Positions 1-13,000 of a stretch of 64,000 nt of DNA are shown here, in pieces. Location of the stretch: contig VWPU01018904.1 of NCBI GenBank assembly GCA_013398955.1, positions 62,001-126,000 on the forward strand, read 5' to 3'. The stretch comes from Callaeas wilsoni (taxonomy: Eukaryota > Chordata > Aves > Passeriformes > Callaeidae). Position 1 is the first letter of the stretch; every line of letters starts with the position of its first letter. The position numbers and the translations under genes were made by a program. The notes under the pieces are model-generated. The model was not told the origin of the DNA. It worked only from the letters and a program-made list of their open reading frames with translations, and made no database searches.

Positions 1-869
1 GTTTGGCGTGGTATTGGATGCTGACACCGTGATACTGTTGTATTGGCAGGCTGTTCCTTAAGCATTGCTTTTGTATATTTAGGGCAGAGGATATGCACTC
101 TGTGCTTCTCAGGCCCTTGGACAGTGCTGCTGTTAGGATGATAGTCATGAATACTTGTTAATGTATTTTTGTAGCGTTTAGGTCAGGTTACATTACAGTG
201 AACTGACTCAATATTTTGGGATCTTATAAAAGCTTTTTTGTTGGAATGCATCTCCATTGAATATATTTCTTTTTCCACCTCGATGTTTTCCTTGTATTTG
301 AGATCTGCATTTACCTGTTTAACTGTGATTCTTAAAGGATTAATACCATGAAATCTTACATAAGTAACTGTGTCATTTTTAAATGTGCAGGAGGAACAGA
401 TCTCTGCAGAGAACACTTAAATTTGTGTGGTTATTTTTTAGAGCAGAAGTGGAATTTTTTTCAGAAATGTGATCAGTACTTTGTGTGCAGTGTATTGATT
501 TTTCTAGAAGATAATGAAAACATCATTTGTTTTAAAATAGCATTGCAGAATGTAAAAATTTTGTCTGCATGGGGGGTTACTTGAAGTGTATGTCATAGTT
601 TACATGAATGTCCTATATATGCTGTTAGGAGAGCTAAACCTATGGTTTTCCATGCTAACTTTGGAATGTGAATGTAATTCTCTTTTAATTTGATGAACTT
701 TATAGCACTTTGAGCATGTATAAAATGTGCAGTGTGCTCTTTTGCCACACTCTGCATACAATTGATATATCAGGAATGTTGGTAGCGATACTCAAGAGGT
801 AAACCTCCGACTTGCAGCTCTAACTGAGGGCTTGACCTTTACAATTATCTGCTTTAATTTGGCTTGTAG
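1..869 (+). other. GALNT1: GALNT1 intron, 3' part
   Basis: AT-rich intron sequence ends in an AG at 868-869. I looked here for the preceding GALNT1 exon (the stem segment ending just before C106) and did not find it, so that exon lies left of the window. Nothing else is recognisable. Confidence 0.85.
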
Positions 870-1036
870 GTGTAAAACGAAGGTGTATGCAGACAACCTT
901 CCCACGACAAGCGTCGTCATCGTGTTTCACAATGAGGCCTGGAGCACCCTGCTGCGGACTGTGCACAGTGTGATAAACCGCTCCCCACGGCACATGCTGG
1001 AAGAGATCGTCCTCGTCGACGATGCCAGTGAAAGAG
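870..1036 (+). CDS. GALNT1: GALNT1 window exon 1 (residues 105-161, start of catalytic domain)
   Basis: The acceptor AG is at 868-869 and the donor GTAAGG follows 1036. The exon starts with the last base of a split Gly codon, then C106, the first conserved cysteine of the catalytic unit. It encodes the segment [17 protein letters not shown], the first beta-strand and UDP-binding part of the GT-A fold, and ends in DDASER plus the first base of D161. The two acidic residues of LVDDASE lie in the nucleotide-sugar site in this family. An Asn-Arg-Ser at N141 is followed by Pro, so it is a poor glycosylation site. The frame stays open leftwards into the intron by chance (a Met at 832), but the splice site and homology place the border at 870. 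Confidence 0.96.
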
Positions 1037-4000
1037 GTAAGGATAACGCCCTGCTTAACTTGCTGCTCTTTATGTTCCAAGAACTGAAGCTGACTTGATG
1101 TGGGCTTAGCCCTCCTTAGCAATACACAGCACCTGGCAGAGGTGAGGAACCGCAGAGATGAGGAAGGCAGAGGGAGCAATGCCCATTTTGAAATACAGGT
1201 GGATCATTCTGCACTGAAAGCTGGTGTAACTTTGTCTGTCTGGTTACTTTTCTGTTGGCAGTATGGACTTTGTGTTTGCTAGGGGGTTTATTCTATTACA
1301 GTTTTAGTGTTTTCCATTTAGAATTTTAGCACATTCATACAGCTTGAGGCCATTTAATACTTGAATCACCTGGTGAATAATAGCAAAGGCAACTCTGTTT
1401 GTTGCACATATTTAAATTTACTATCACTGCCACCGTTAGGCTTGGTGTTCAGAGGGATCAATTTTGATTATTTGGTTCACGGGAAGTTAAAATTTGGTTT
1501 CTGTGCTGCAAGAGGTTACACTTCTTAATAAATAGCGCTCCAGATGAAAACTCCGTGCTACAGAATGAAACTTGCCATGTGTAACAAGCAAAACTTGAAG
1601 CTGATCTTTTTCTTAAAATATAATAATATTATTTAGATTTTAATCTTCATAGTATTTTTAAATTACAGTATATTAGAAATAAAAATAATATGCTGTATAA
1701 TACTTAACATTTACTTTTGGTTATAGTTGATATTTGGCTTGTTCTTTGCTTAATATTTTTTGATGGTATGGGTTATGAAGGACTTTTTTTCCTTGTTTTG
1801 GTAAATGGAGGTGAGAGGGTACTACAGGTTTTTTCATCTAAAACATATCTATATTTTTATATTGATCCACCTTTTTTTCACTCTATTTCTATTTTGAGAG
1901 TTTTCTACTAGAACCAATAGCTAGTAGGCCACTAGAGAAAAAGTCTTAGCAGTCACCAGTTTTAGGTTGTTGCCTGTATCAGAAGGAATTCCCATGTGTC
2001 AGAGATAGAAGGGTTTTACAGCATGCTGACATCTCAGCCTGCTGCTTCTGATCCCAGTGATGCAAAAATCATGTTTTGCTGCCTACGGTAATTCCAAATT
2101 CAGAGTAAGACGTCTCACTGTTGTCCAAACGACGAGATCTGCCCAAGATCTGCGTGTATGAAGAGAGGCACTGGATTTGCCCTAAGCAGCGCTATGATGC
2201 ACAGGTTACAGTGGATAACAGGAGGTTTTAGGATAGTTAGCAACCATTTACCATGGTTAACAGGAGCTTGGGTAGCTGAAGAGCATTAGAAGAGGAGTTT
2301 TGCTCTACCGCTAAGGCGGCAGCAAACATACGGAGTTACTTGCTCAGGCTGGGTGTGTGCGCGTGATGCCTGGTGTGTTTTGTGGCCTGTTCCACGCTGG
2401 GTAGGTGTGGAGCACAGCTGCTTGTGGGGTAGCTGAGGACAGATCCCATCAGCCAACTGCGCTCTCACCCATCTGTTTTCCTGGGGAAGCACAGCGCACG
2501 CACTCGGGCTGTGTTTGCACTTGTCTCTGCTCCTTTCCTCTCTCGGGCACTCTCACTCGCTTTTGCTTTTCCTTTTTTACCTAACTCTAAGTGCTTCAGC
2601 TAATTCCAGTGCAATTTGGAAGAAAGAACAGAAGCATTAAATACAATTACATTCCGGCAGCAGAGGAGAAATGCCTGTGCAAAGTGCCACATAAACGTGT
2701 TCCAGATTAAATGAGAGGCATGATCACCTTTTGCTTTTACAAAGGCACGACATCAAATTTTTGCTTTTTGCACTTGTGGGTAATTTGTAATTATACTCCT
2801 TCATTTGTTGTAGTTTTTTAACCTTTATGTAAAAATTCTACATTTTATTTATCAAAACAGTTCTTGGCACTAATTCAAATCAGTGCTAATTATTATTTGT
2901 GACAGCTCAGCTTTCAGTACGACCTAGAAATAAAGAGCAAGCTAATATTAGAATGATGTAGACATCATATTACTTACGTTTTGCCTCTTCAATTTCTGTT
3001 TTAGATAAAAATCAATTTCAATGTAGCAATAAGATGTCCTCACTATGAATCATAGAATTATAGTCCACTTTAAAAAGCGTGTGGCTTTCTCTACATAAAT
3101 TTACTGTTTCTGGGTTTGGTAATAAAAACAAATTAACTTAATTCCAGGCTGAAAGATAGAGCATTTCATACTTTCTTTGGTGGTATTACTGAACCTGTTC
3201 CAGTATTTATTTTTGAAGCCTGCAATCTTCATTTCAGATCACTTAGGCATCTTTTATTTGTTGTTATTTTCAACAATTACTGAGAGGGGAGTTTTTTGTT
3301 CTGTTTTCCAAGAACTTGTTATGGTTCTATCAAGCATGCTTTTACATTAAACAAAACAGAAGGGTATGATGCCTGAAGATGTGAAGGGTTTGTGTCTGCT
3401 ACTTAAGCATTCTGTTTGTGTTGAATTAAAACAGCGTACTTTTCCAGAAAAAGACAATGTTCAGCCTGAGTATTGTATATTGAATTCTAACATCAGAGTA
3501 TTTTAATTGGAATAAAGTAAGCGTTCAGTCTGCCTGAAGCACACTTTGTACCTGCTAGTGTCATGCTCTTAGAAGAATGAATTTGCATAATAGCATGCAT
3601 TTATTTACACCCAAAAGAAAGGTGTTGGAGAAACAAGACATATCTGTAACATTGCTCTCTAGTTACTGATCAGAGTTGCAACTTTGGTTTCTAAGTACTG
3701 ATCTTTGGTAACTAGTTCAAAACAGTTAAAAAGAGAAATCAGGATTAGCTAGTACTTCAAACTAGGTCAGCACCCAATAGCCTAGTGCAGTAGGCAGATT
3801 GCATCAGGATAGACCACAACCACAGAACTTAGTTACAGAGATACAAGTCAAAGCAATGTGACCCCAACTAAATCCTGACAATAATACTTGCAAAAATATT
3901 CATACTTCTTAAAAAAACCCCATGTTTGCATGCTTATAAAAATGATAAACCTGTATTTTATTGTAGTTTAATTTAAAAAATGGTTGAAACATAATTTTTC

Positions 4001-7000
4001 ATTTATATTCATATCAGTGTGACATGGTAATAGAATTGGCAAGGTATTTTTCAACTAATGCACTTAGTTGACTTGAACTGAATATATTTGCTCTTTTGGC
4101 CTCCTTAGTTCTGCTACTTCCACAAAAGATGCTCAGTCCTATGTAAAACTATGCAGACTTTTGATAGAGAAAAGGTTTGAAAAGAATACCCACCACAAAG
4201 AGTTATACCTGTGAAACTACATTAATTATTACTATTCCAAATTATAAGTATCATGGAGATGTTTGGTTTTTTTAAAGTCTTATCGAACCTCACTCTGCTG
4301 GAAGTGTATGAAGCAATGCTGAAAGATTAGTCAACTCTAATCCTGGGTCGCTTATAAGCAGCTGACTCTGTAATGCATAAAACTTCTCATCTCAGTGTTC
4401 AATATAGGATGTAGTATAAATATGACCAATAGGTTTGTATAGAAAATCATCTGCACAGCTTGATCCTGGTGTTTCTTGTTGGCCAAAATGTATTACATTC
4501 ATTAAAAGATTATTCAAATATTTGCTTTTTTTCTTTAAGAGAAAAAAACAAGTCTTACCTTATAAGAAAGTATTACTAGTTTCTGGATGCATGACTAATC
4601 AAAAAAGCTAGATTCCTGCTTCTTGAATAAAAGGGGCAATTTGTAAGGAATGTGTATTGCTCTTAGAGAGGATGTTCTGGAGGGAAAATAGCTGCTTAGA
4701 TTTGAGCATTTTACCCTAACTGCTGGTATCAGAGGAACTTCAGAAATCTTGATGCTTGAATTATTTACTATGCTTTTATAGAGATGAGACAGCAAGCTTT
4801 CTTTTCTGCTTCTTTTGCTGTAGCTCAAGTAATATTTTAAGGACACAGTTACTGAAGGTCTGTCACAATGTTTTGTTTCTGGGAATAGTCCCTTCTGAAG
4901 TTTTGAACAAGGTGATATTTCATAAGAATATTCTTATGGACAGGGTTAAACATGGGAGAAGGACTGTTCTTACTTAACCTTTTTGCCTCTGTAATGAAAA
5001 CACTGCACACATCTGTGATTCTTTCTTAGAGAGAAAAAAAATGTTTATAAGTACTTGATAAATTTAAATTTTAAATACTTTACAGGGAAAATGTAGGTAG
5101 GACTCAAGATTTTTATATGCAATATGTTGAGCATGACTTTCTGTAATGTAAGTTTGTGTTTTATGCAAGTTCTTGACTGGCAGCAGTTGTATTATTGCAA
5201 TCTTTCTCTCTTCCTCTGCCATAATTTTACCATTCTGTTCATGTAACTACATTCAAGAACCAATGTCCCAGCCCGTATTCATTAATTTGAGTTTAAAGTG
5301 GATGGAACTACTTGAAAAGCTTGTCAGTACGTCACCTGAAATGTGCAGAGAAACATGTTGATTTGTGTGACTTGCTCATCAGATGGTGAGCATAGAGAAA
5401 TGCTGCACACTCTCTCTGTGTCTATCATGGATGCTGTGTACATTAACACTATAAACCTTGCCACGATACTAGTTCTTTTAAATTAGTGGCTTTGGAAGGC
5501 TACACTGTCAAGAGATGAGACTATATTTGCTACAGACTCAGTCATGATCTCTGTGCTCAACCCCAAAACTTCAGACATGTACACCTGGTTTGTACTAATA
5601 AACGTGTATCAATTTGAGTCTCATATGCAAAATAAGAATTAACTTGCTTTGAGTTTCTCTGAAGACGAATATTTAGATGTATCAAACTCTTATGCACTTT
5701 TAGCACAGTTTAGCTTTCAGGACATGTCAGAACTTACTTCTGTGGATTTTAGCTGCAGTCCAACAATGCACAGAAAAAAATGAGAAGGCAATTAGAACTC
5801 ATTCATCTGGAGAAGTGGTAGGGAATGGAAATCATGTGCTGCCTCTTAAGGTTTACAAAAGAGCCACTGAGAGTTCATGCCAAGCTTTCCCCCCACCTCC
5901 AGTGTCACGCTTATACTTGTATGAGGTACTTACTACCTTATGTGAAATCCTACTACAGGCTATGCACTGTTGTAGTACAACTCTCAACTCCCATGTGCTT
6001 TGAGTATACAATCTAATATTCCATAGCGGTGCAATAAGGCTATTTTGCCTTTTTTACACATTTAGAATCTGCGAGTTATTGCAGAAGTCTATTTCTTCTG
6101 TGACTGTCCGTTGCATTTTCCCTCACTTCTTTGTTCTTCCTTTGGCATCATTCATCACAACCCAATAGCTCTTTGCAGTGCCAAGTAATTTTGAGTCTCT
6201 GGGTGTATGGTAATTGACTGTTGTATTCTGAATAACTTGTTCTTCATAAGTCATGCTACGTTGAGATTTGTTGGTGTTACAGATTCTCATTTATGTATAG
6301 CTTATTATCTTTTTTTAGGTGTTATAGTGATAATCTAATAGAAAAAATATCAGCCAGAAAACCCTAGAGAATGCACAAATGAAAAATCAGTTTGATTGTG
6401 TTTTAAACTTCTCACAAAGAAATTATCTGTAAGTTGCATTACTGTAGGACGCAATTCATTATGTTCAGCTAGTCAAACCATTTCTCTATTTCCTTGGTAG
6501 ACAAGTGTTATGTCCAAGAGCACTTATGAATGTTTTCGAAAATAAGTATCACATCTCTGCCATAAAAACTTGCCTGTCCCATCTGGGTTTTGTGTAAGTG
6601 TTCTACCCTCTCTTCCTTTTTGTGTTTTCCATAATGAAGAAATAAAAGGAAGAACTTTACTATTGAGTGAAACACTTGGTAGGTGTGGAAAGGAGTATTG
6701 TGAAGTGTAGAATAAGCAGTAGAGGAAACTAACTGAGAAAGTAGAGAAAGGATAGACAAGATAAGAGGAAATGTGTCTTAATTCAAATCTCTCCATAACA
6801 AAAAAAAAACCCGCTGAACTACGTAACTAACAGTTTTCCTTTTTTTTGATCATTCTTTACAGACTTCTTGAAAAGACCACTGGAGAGTTATGTGAAAAAA
6901 TTAAAAGTACCTGTTCATGTGATTCGAATGGAACAGCGTTCCGGATTGATTAGAGCAAGATTAAAGGGGGCTGCTGCTTCTAAAGGCCAGGTCATCACCT

Positions 7001-10000
7001 TCCTAGATGCTCATTGTGAATGTACGGTAGGCTGGCTGGAACCTCTGCTGGCAAGGATCAAAGCTGACAGGTAATTATCCACCTATTCACCCGTGTTGGG
7101 TTTTTTCAGTTATTAAGAAATTTTCCAAGTATTACAAAATAGCCTACGAGCAAATATCTACTCTCTGAAGGGCTGAATAAATTCTCACTGGTGTAAGGAT
7201 AAAAGGCTAATTCAGTTAAACTTTTAAAAGTAAAACTCTGTTTCAAGTGAAGTGTATATTGGGATGCATGGAGTAATGTGTTAAATAGCAGGAGCAATGA
7301 ATGAAATTGAGGAATAAGGGGAATTTGAGGTCTTCAGTCTGTAGCCTGGCCTATTCCTTCACGAATTTAGGAAGATATTCTTAAGAAAGAAATCAAGCCT
7401 GATCTCATGTAGCACCAACATCGTGAGCAAGAACAGTTTGCAGGCTCTCACTGCGATTTCTTTATTACATAATGGTTTTGATTGTGGAAATCTGTGCTGT
7501 GTCTTGGTCTTCTGGGATGTATTTTCTAAAGTTAGAATAATTAGTGGAATCATGCTGATCTACACTTATAGCCGCGATGGAAATTGTATTGGGGACGAAA
7601 ATGAGACAATTGTCTGCTTTATAAAATATTCATACATCTGAACAATAGCTGTAGTTGTGCACTAGTCTGTCAGTAGAGAACACAATAAATAGAAATTAAG
7701 TATGGTGTTAAAGATCTCTAGTTTTTTATTGTTATAGATAAAAATCACACTTCAAATTCGATGTTACAAAATATAGTGTTACATGATGAATAAGCTACAA
7801 ATAATTAAGAATCTTTGTTCAGAGTTGTGCAAAGACAAAGTAAACTTTGTTATCATTAATCAGGTTTTGAGAGATTACAATACATATATTGTTAAAATTT
7901 GTGCAACTGCCTCAACTTAAGTCCTTTTAATTCAGTTGCAAGCAACCTCTGAATCTTTTTACAGAGCTTCCCATGAGAGGAAGCCTGCTTTGAGCATGGT
8001 TACTTAAGTGCCTTTAAGATGATTCGAATTTTTTTCTGTGAATATATATATTAATAATGTCAGGACAGTGGACAACGAGGCCGCTTTCTGTCGACTATGA
8101 TGCAGTAGTTGTACTTTGTTAACAATGACTATCATCTCTTAGTCCTGAGGGTATATAGAAATACTTTCCCAGAGTTAATGTCCAAGTTTTAATTTCAAAA
8201 CACGCAAGTCAGTTTGACCACTTAACTAGAAACAGGAACCATTTGTTTTCTACCTAATCACTATGTAGCAATGAGAAAGTTGGGATCGTTATTTCCATCT
8301 GCAGAGGGATGAATATTTATTACTGGTAATAATGCAAATATGATTTATAAAAAGATCTGGCACTGCCAAAATGGTATCAGAATTAAAATTAGCAAGACAG
8401 AATTTTAGTATGTTTCCTGTTAATAATTTATTGAATAATGTTGTTAAGAGATGGTATTATAAAAATTTCAACTGTGTGTGTTACAAACAATAATTAAAAA
8501 AAACCGTGAACTTTTTTTTGACACTTTTGATTAATAGATTTTGCTTCTTTCCTTTTCCTAGGAGAACAGTAGTGTGTCCCATCATTGATGTAATCAGTGA
8601 TGACACCTTCGAATATATGGCAGGTTCTGACATGACCTATGGTGGATTCAACTGGAAGCTGAATTTTCGTTGGTACCCTGTTCCTCAGAGAGAGATGGAT
8701 CGACGGAAAGGAGACCGAACCCTCCCTGTTAGGTAATGAGAAATTATTAAATCGGTTAAAATGTTTGTCTGATGTTTGCTCAAAACCTTTTTATGTTAAA
8801 CTTGAAAATAAGTACTTAAGGTTGTTAAATACTTAATCAAGCATTCCAGCATCTTTTTTGTCTGGTTGAAGGAACAACATAAAAATTTTTGCATGGATCA
8901 GTTGTCGGTAACTTTTGGTAGCAATAAAGGAATCAATCACTTTGTCACTTTGGAAATGTTTTTCAGTTCTATGTTAATTACTGCAGAATTACTGGTTTTC
9001 ACATAGCACTTATAATGATGCACAAGTTTTTAACAAAGCTTATTTTTATTTTCTTTTAATTGAACCTTATTTTTATCTTTTATTGTAACAAAGTAAATTG
9101 GACTTTGTAAAGATGCATTGATTTTTGGTATATGTATGTATATATTTGTGTATATGCATTTATATGCAAACTTTAAGTATTAAAAGGGGGCATGGGAGGT
9201 TAATTTATACTTGGATGTCGTATAGGTATATGAGAAAGGTAATGAGGAAGATGACTTGTGGTAATATGTGCCTTTTAACAATTGCAAAAGTGCATTTTCT
9301 GTCGTTACTTTTCTGAAAACTGGGCATTATTTACTTACAGTAAAGCTCAGGATCTGGCCTTTGCTGGCTTTTGTTTGTCTTTAGTTTAAGAAATTAAGAG
9401 GTCTTCTCAGGATATGGCTAATTGTATTCCTCCCTTCCCCCTGTTTCCTTTTTAGCAGGGGAAAAGGCATATAAATTTTTAGGTAGCTTGTGACCTAGCT
9501 TGTATTTTATGTGTCTTTCAGAAAAAGCCCTAAACATTTCAGCAAAATAACTAGTCATATAAAATCGTTTATGCTGAAGGTGTAAATAATTGAACTACAA
9601 AGTTATGTTGTCAGCCTAATTTGTAATTTACTTATTGTGTGTTTGTTGTCTAAAAAAATTGAAGTTTGGGAGATGTTTCCAAAGCTCTGAGAAACTACTA
9701 GCAGAGTTTTATTTTTTTCTACCAATTAGGAATCTGTAAGAAAAATCTGGATGTAACCCTGACTGCACAATTTTCTTGTATAAAGCAATAAAAGTGAAAG
9801 CAAGCAGACTGCTTAATGGCCTCCCAAAACTGTTTCAAGAACAGTAGACAGAAGTATAATTTTCCTGTATGAGAATGGTTTATTTTTTTATGAGCTACCA
9901 GCATTAGAGGCAGAAGTCTTTCTCAGGAATGACAGCAGCTTTCTAGGGACTGTTTCTCTATCCAGATGCCAGCTTGAAGTGAGAAAATGAGGAGAACTGC

Positions 10001-13000
10001 CACTACCTGATTCCATCTCTGGAAAATTTTGAGCTAACAAGTACACCAACAGTAACAGAGTTTGAAGGGAAGCTTACTGAGGAGGAATATGTTAGGAACT
10101 TGGGAAATAAACAGCTATTTTGTCAGTGTAAGTGTGAAATGTATCTAAGTATGTTTTTATAGTGACTGGTGTGCCTTTTTTTTTCTCCCTCCAGGACACC
10201 TACAATGGCAGGAGGCCTTTTTTCAATAGATAGAGATTACTTTCAGGAAATTGGAACATATGATGCTGGAATGGATATTTGGGGTGGAGAAAACTTAGAA
10301 ATTTCTTTCAGGGTAGGTAAAACTCTGCAGCGTTTTATTAATCATTAATTTATCAATAAGGACAGTGCATCTTGAGTTCTGTAAAACACAGATCCACTGC
10401 CTGCACCACTGTCTAATTCTGTTGCAGCTGCACTTCCCTTCCCTGTTAAGTTCCTCCAGCAGAGATACACAAAGATTATATCTGTCAGCAAAAAGTGCAT
10501 GGTGAATAGTTGGTAGAGCTTTGTGATTAAAAGATTAAGATGGTTATTCTGAAGAATGAGTGTTTGCGTGTTAAAAGTAATTCAGTTAGAAAAGCTGGTG
10601 GGGGAACATCAGTTAAGGGTGCATCGTCAGTGCATTGCTTAATGCGTCAGTGAAATGTGAGTGCCTCTGTTACAAACCCTCTCTTCCTGCTCTTTACTAA
10701 CCTCATGATTTCATGTGCTCATTTGGTTGCGGGCCTAACCAGTGTTATTCTCATTTTTGTTCCTACCAAATGGCACCATTTCCTTTTGTTTTATATGTCA
10801 GCAAAAAGTACATAGATGGGGATTCTTCTGAAGTACTTCAGTTTTCTGAATCTTCAATTTTTCAAGGTCCAAGATAAAACTGAAAATATCTTCAGGGATT
10901 TGTGAAGTGTATGGGTTCTTTTACATGGATATTCTGTTTTATAATGTACTATTTTAGACACCTGTTAGTTCCTGTGATTCATGTGAGCCTTTTCCTTCCT
11001 TTGTGGTCGGCTTGCCCTGTTCTTTCAAGTAATCTCTGGCTGATGCAGTATTACTCCGGGGGCTGAAGTACTTTCTTATGCTACCTTGCTTGGGCTTGTG
11101 AGCATCTTTTTAGCTGTTGAGCAGGAAAAAACATGCAGTTCTCTTCCATGCAGTATGCATTTGTTCTAGACATCAGCTAATGTTGTTTCCCACCTTGAAC
11201 AGAAGCAAGTGATTCATGTATTGGAACTTTTTTTAACAACCTGTAACTATGCAGTAATTGTTCTATCACTTCCAGATCTGGCAGTGTGGTGGCACTTTGG
11301 AAATAGTTACTTGTTCACATGTTGGGCATGTGTTCAGAAAAGCAACACCGTACACTTTCCCAGGAGGTACAGGACAGATAATCAACAAAAATAACAGGCG
11401 ACTCGCAGAAGTCTGGATGGATGAATTCAAAAACTTTTTCTACATTATTTCCCCAGGTGAGCAGGTCTTTGGTTATGAGAAATACTTATTAAGAATTAAA
11501 ATGCTGCTACTACTGGGAAATAACGTGAGTATTTATACAAGAATGTTATTGCTTTGAAGTTTGTTAAGACAGAACTCATTTAAGGTGTACAAAAAATAAG
11601 GTCTTAATTGAAGAATGATTTTGTTAGCCAGAGATGTGCCCTGAAGGGTTTTTTGTTTGCTTGTTTTTTAACATGAACATGATTTATGAATGAGCTTCCT
11701 GTACAATAGAATTGAAGCTCTGTGGAACATCAAAGAGCTCAGCTGTAGTGCTGGAAACTAGCCATCCAAGTTCATATAATGTGCTGAATTTTGGGCTCTG
11801 GCTTCTATGTTGTAAGTATTCCATGTTGAATACAACAGAGAAGTGATTTAAGTGAAACCCAGAAGCAGGAGTGGCAAAAGTGAATATCTTCTGACTTGAT
11901 AGAATTTGCACTTCACTATCTAGAGTATAGGGGCAAGTTGCCAATACAATGGACTGTGATGATATTTATTATGTTTCTTTATGTGGATGTTAGCAAACCA
12001 AGAGGATGTAAAATATAAGAGAAAATTTCTCATGAACTCAGATTTTCTGCAAAAAAAAATCAGGAGAAGAAAGGAAGCCTAGGAAATAATGACTTATTGC
12101 TTTCAACTACGTTATTTTTATTGTTGTATAAAAAGACAAACTTCAGGTAGCAACAGGCAACCTTTCTAAATACTTTAGACATCAGACTTTATGCACTAAG
12201 TGGTAGTTTTATATGCCACATCTGCTTTTCCAAAGAATTTTTTTTAAAACTAATATTTCCTTATGACCTGCTTATTAAACCTGCATTGCTATTGACATTT
12301 AAAAGCTGTAATGCAATGTAATATGAGTCTGAACAGTGTCAAATTTTAGATTATGGGTTTTACAGATGCTTGTGAGAGCAACTGACAGTGTGGATTTACG
12401 GCGGTTTTGTCTTAAAAGAATGCTTTACTCAAATGAGACTGTGTAAGACTTTTAATTTAAAAAAGTCTTGCTACTATTCAAAGCTTTTTAGGTGAAATCA
12501 GAAGCTAACTGCTTATTGTTATTGCCCTATTTTGTAATTAACACAGCATTATGAATTCAAACACGAACATGTATAAATATTCAGAAAAGTTGTATATAAA
12601 TAGGTGCAGTCTTTTTTGGTTAAGATTGCCTAAGAACAATCTTAACCAAATCATGTCAAGCTAGATTTTAAAATGTATAAAGTCGCAGGAAGACCTACTT
12701 ATTAAAAATAATAAAATTCTTTTAAAAATGTAAATTACTGATAAGGCATGATAAGGCTTTTTTACTTTATATATAATCTCTATACTCCTTCCATTTTGTG
12801 CAGTAAGCATAAGCTACAAAAGGAGTTACACTCTTTGAATTTTGTAGGATTGGGTTTTTTTGATGGGACTTTCGTAGCGTTGCAGTATTGTAGAATATGC
12901 ATGCACTCTCCAAAGACAGTAAAAATTCTGAAATAGCGAAAGTAACTTAAGCAATTATCTGTAACTGCACTGTATATTTTCTTTCCTTTCAAAAGATGCC

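Noticed and set aside
832..869. Methionine start just upstream of GALNT1 window exon 1
   Set aside because: It is intron sequence. The AG at 868-869 and the match starting at C106 show it is not a translation start.
3044..3065. ATCATAGAATTATAG string resembling an inverted CR1 tail
   Set aside because: Too short, and the sequence next to it does not continue into CR1.
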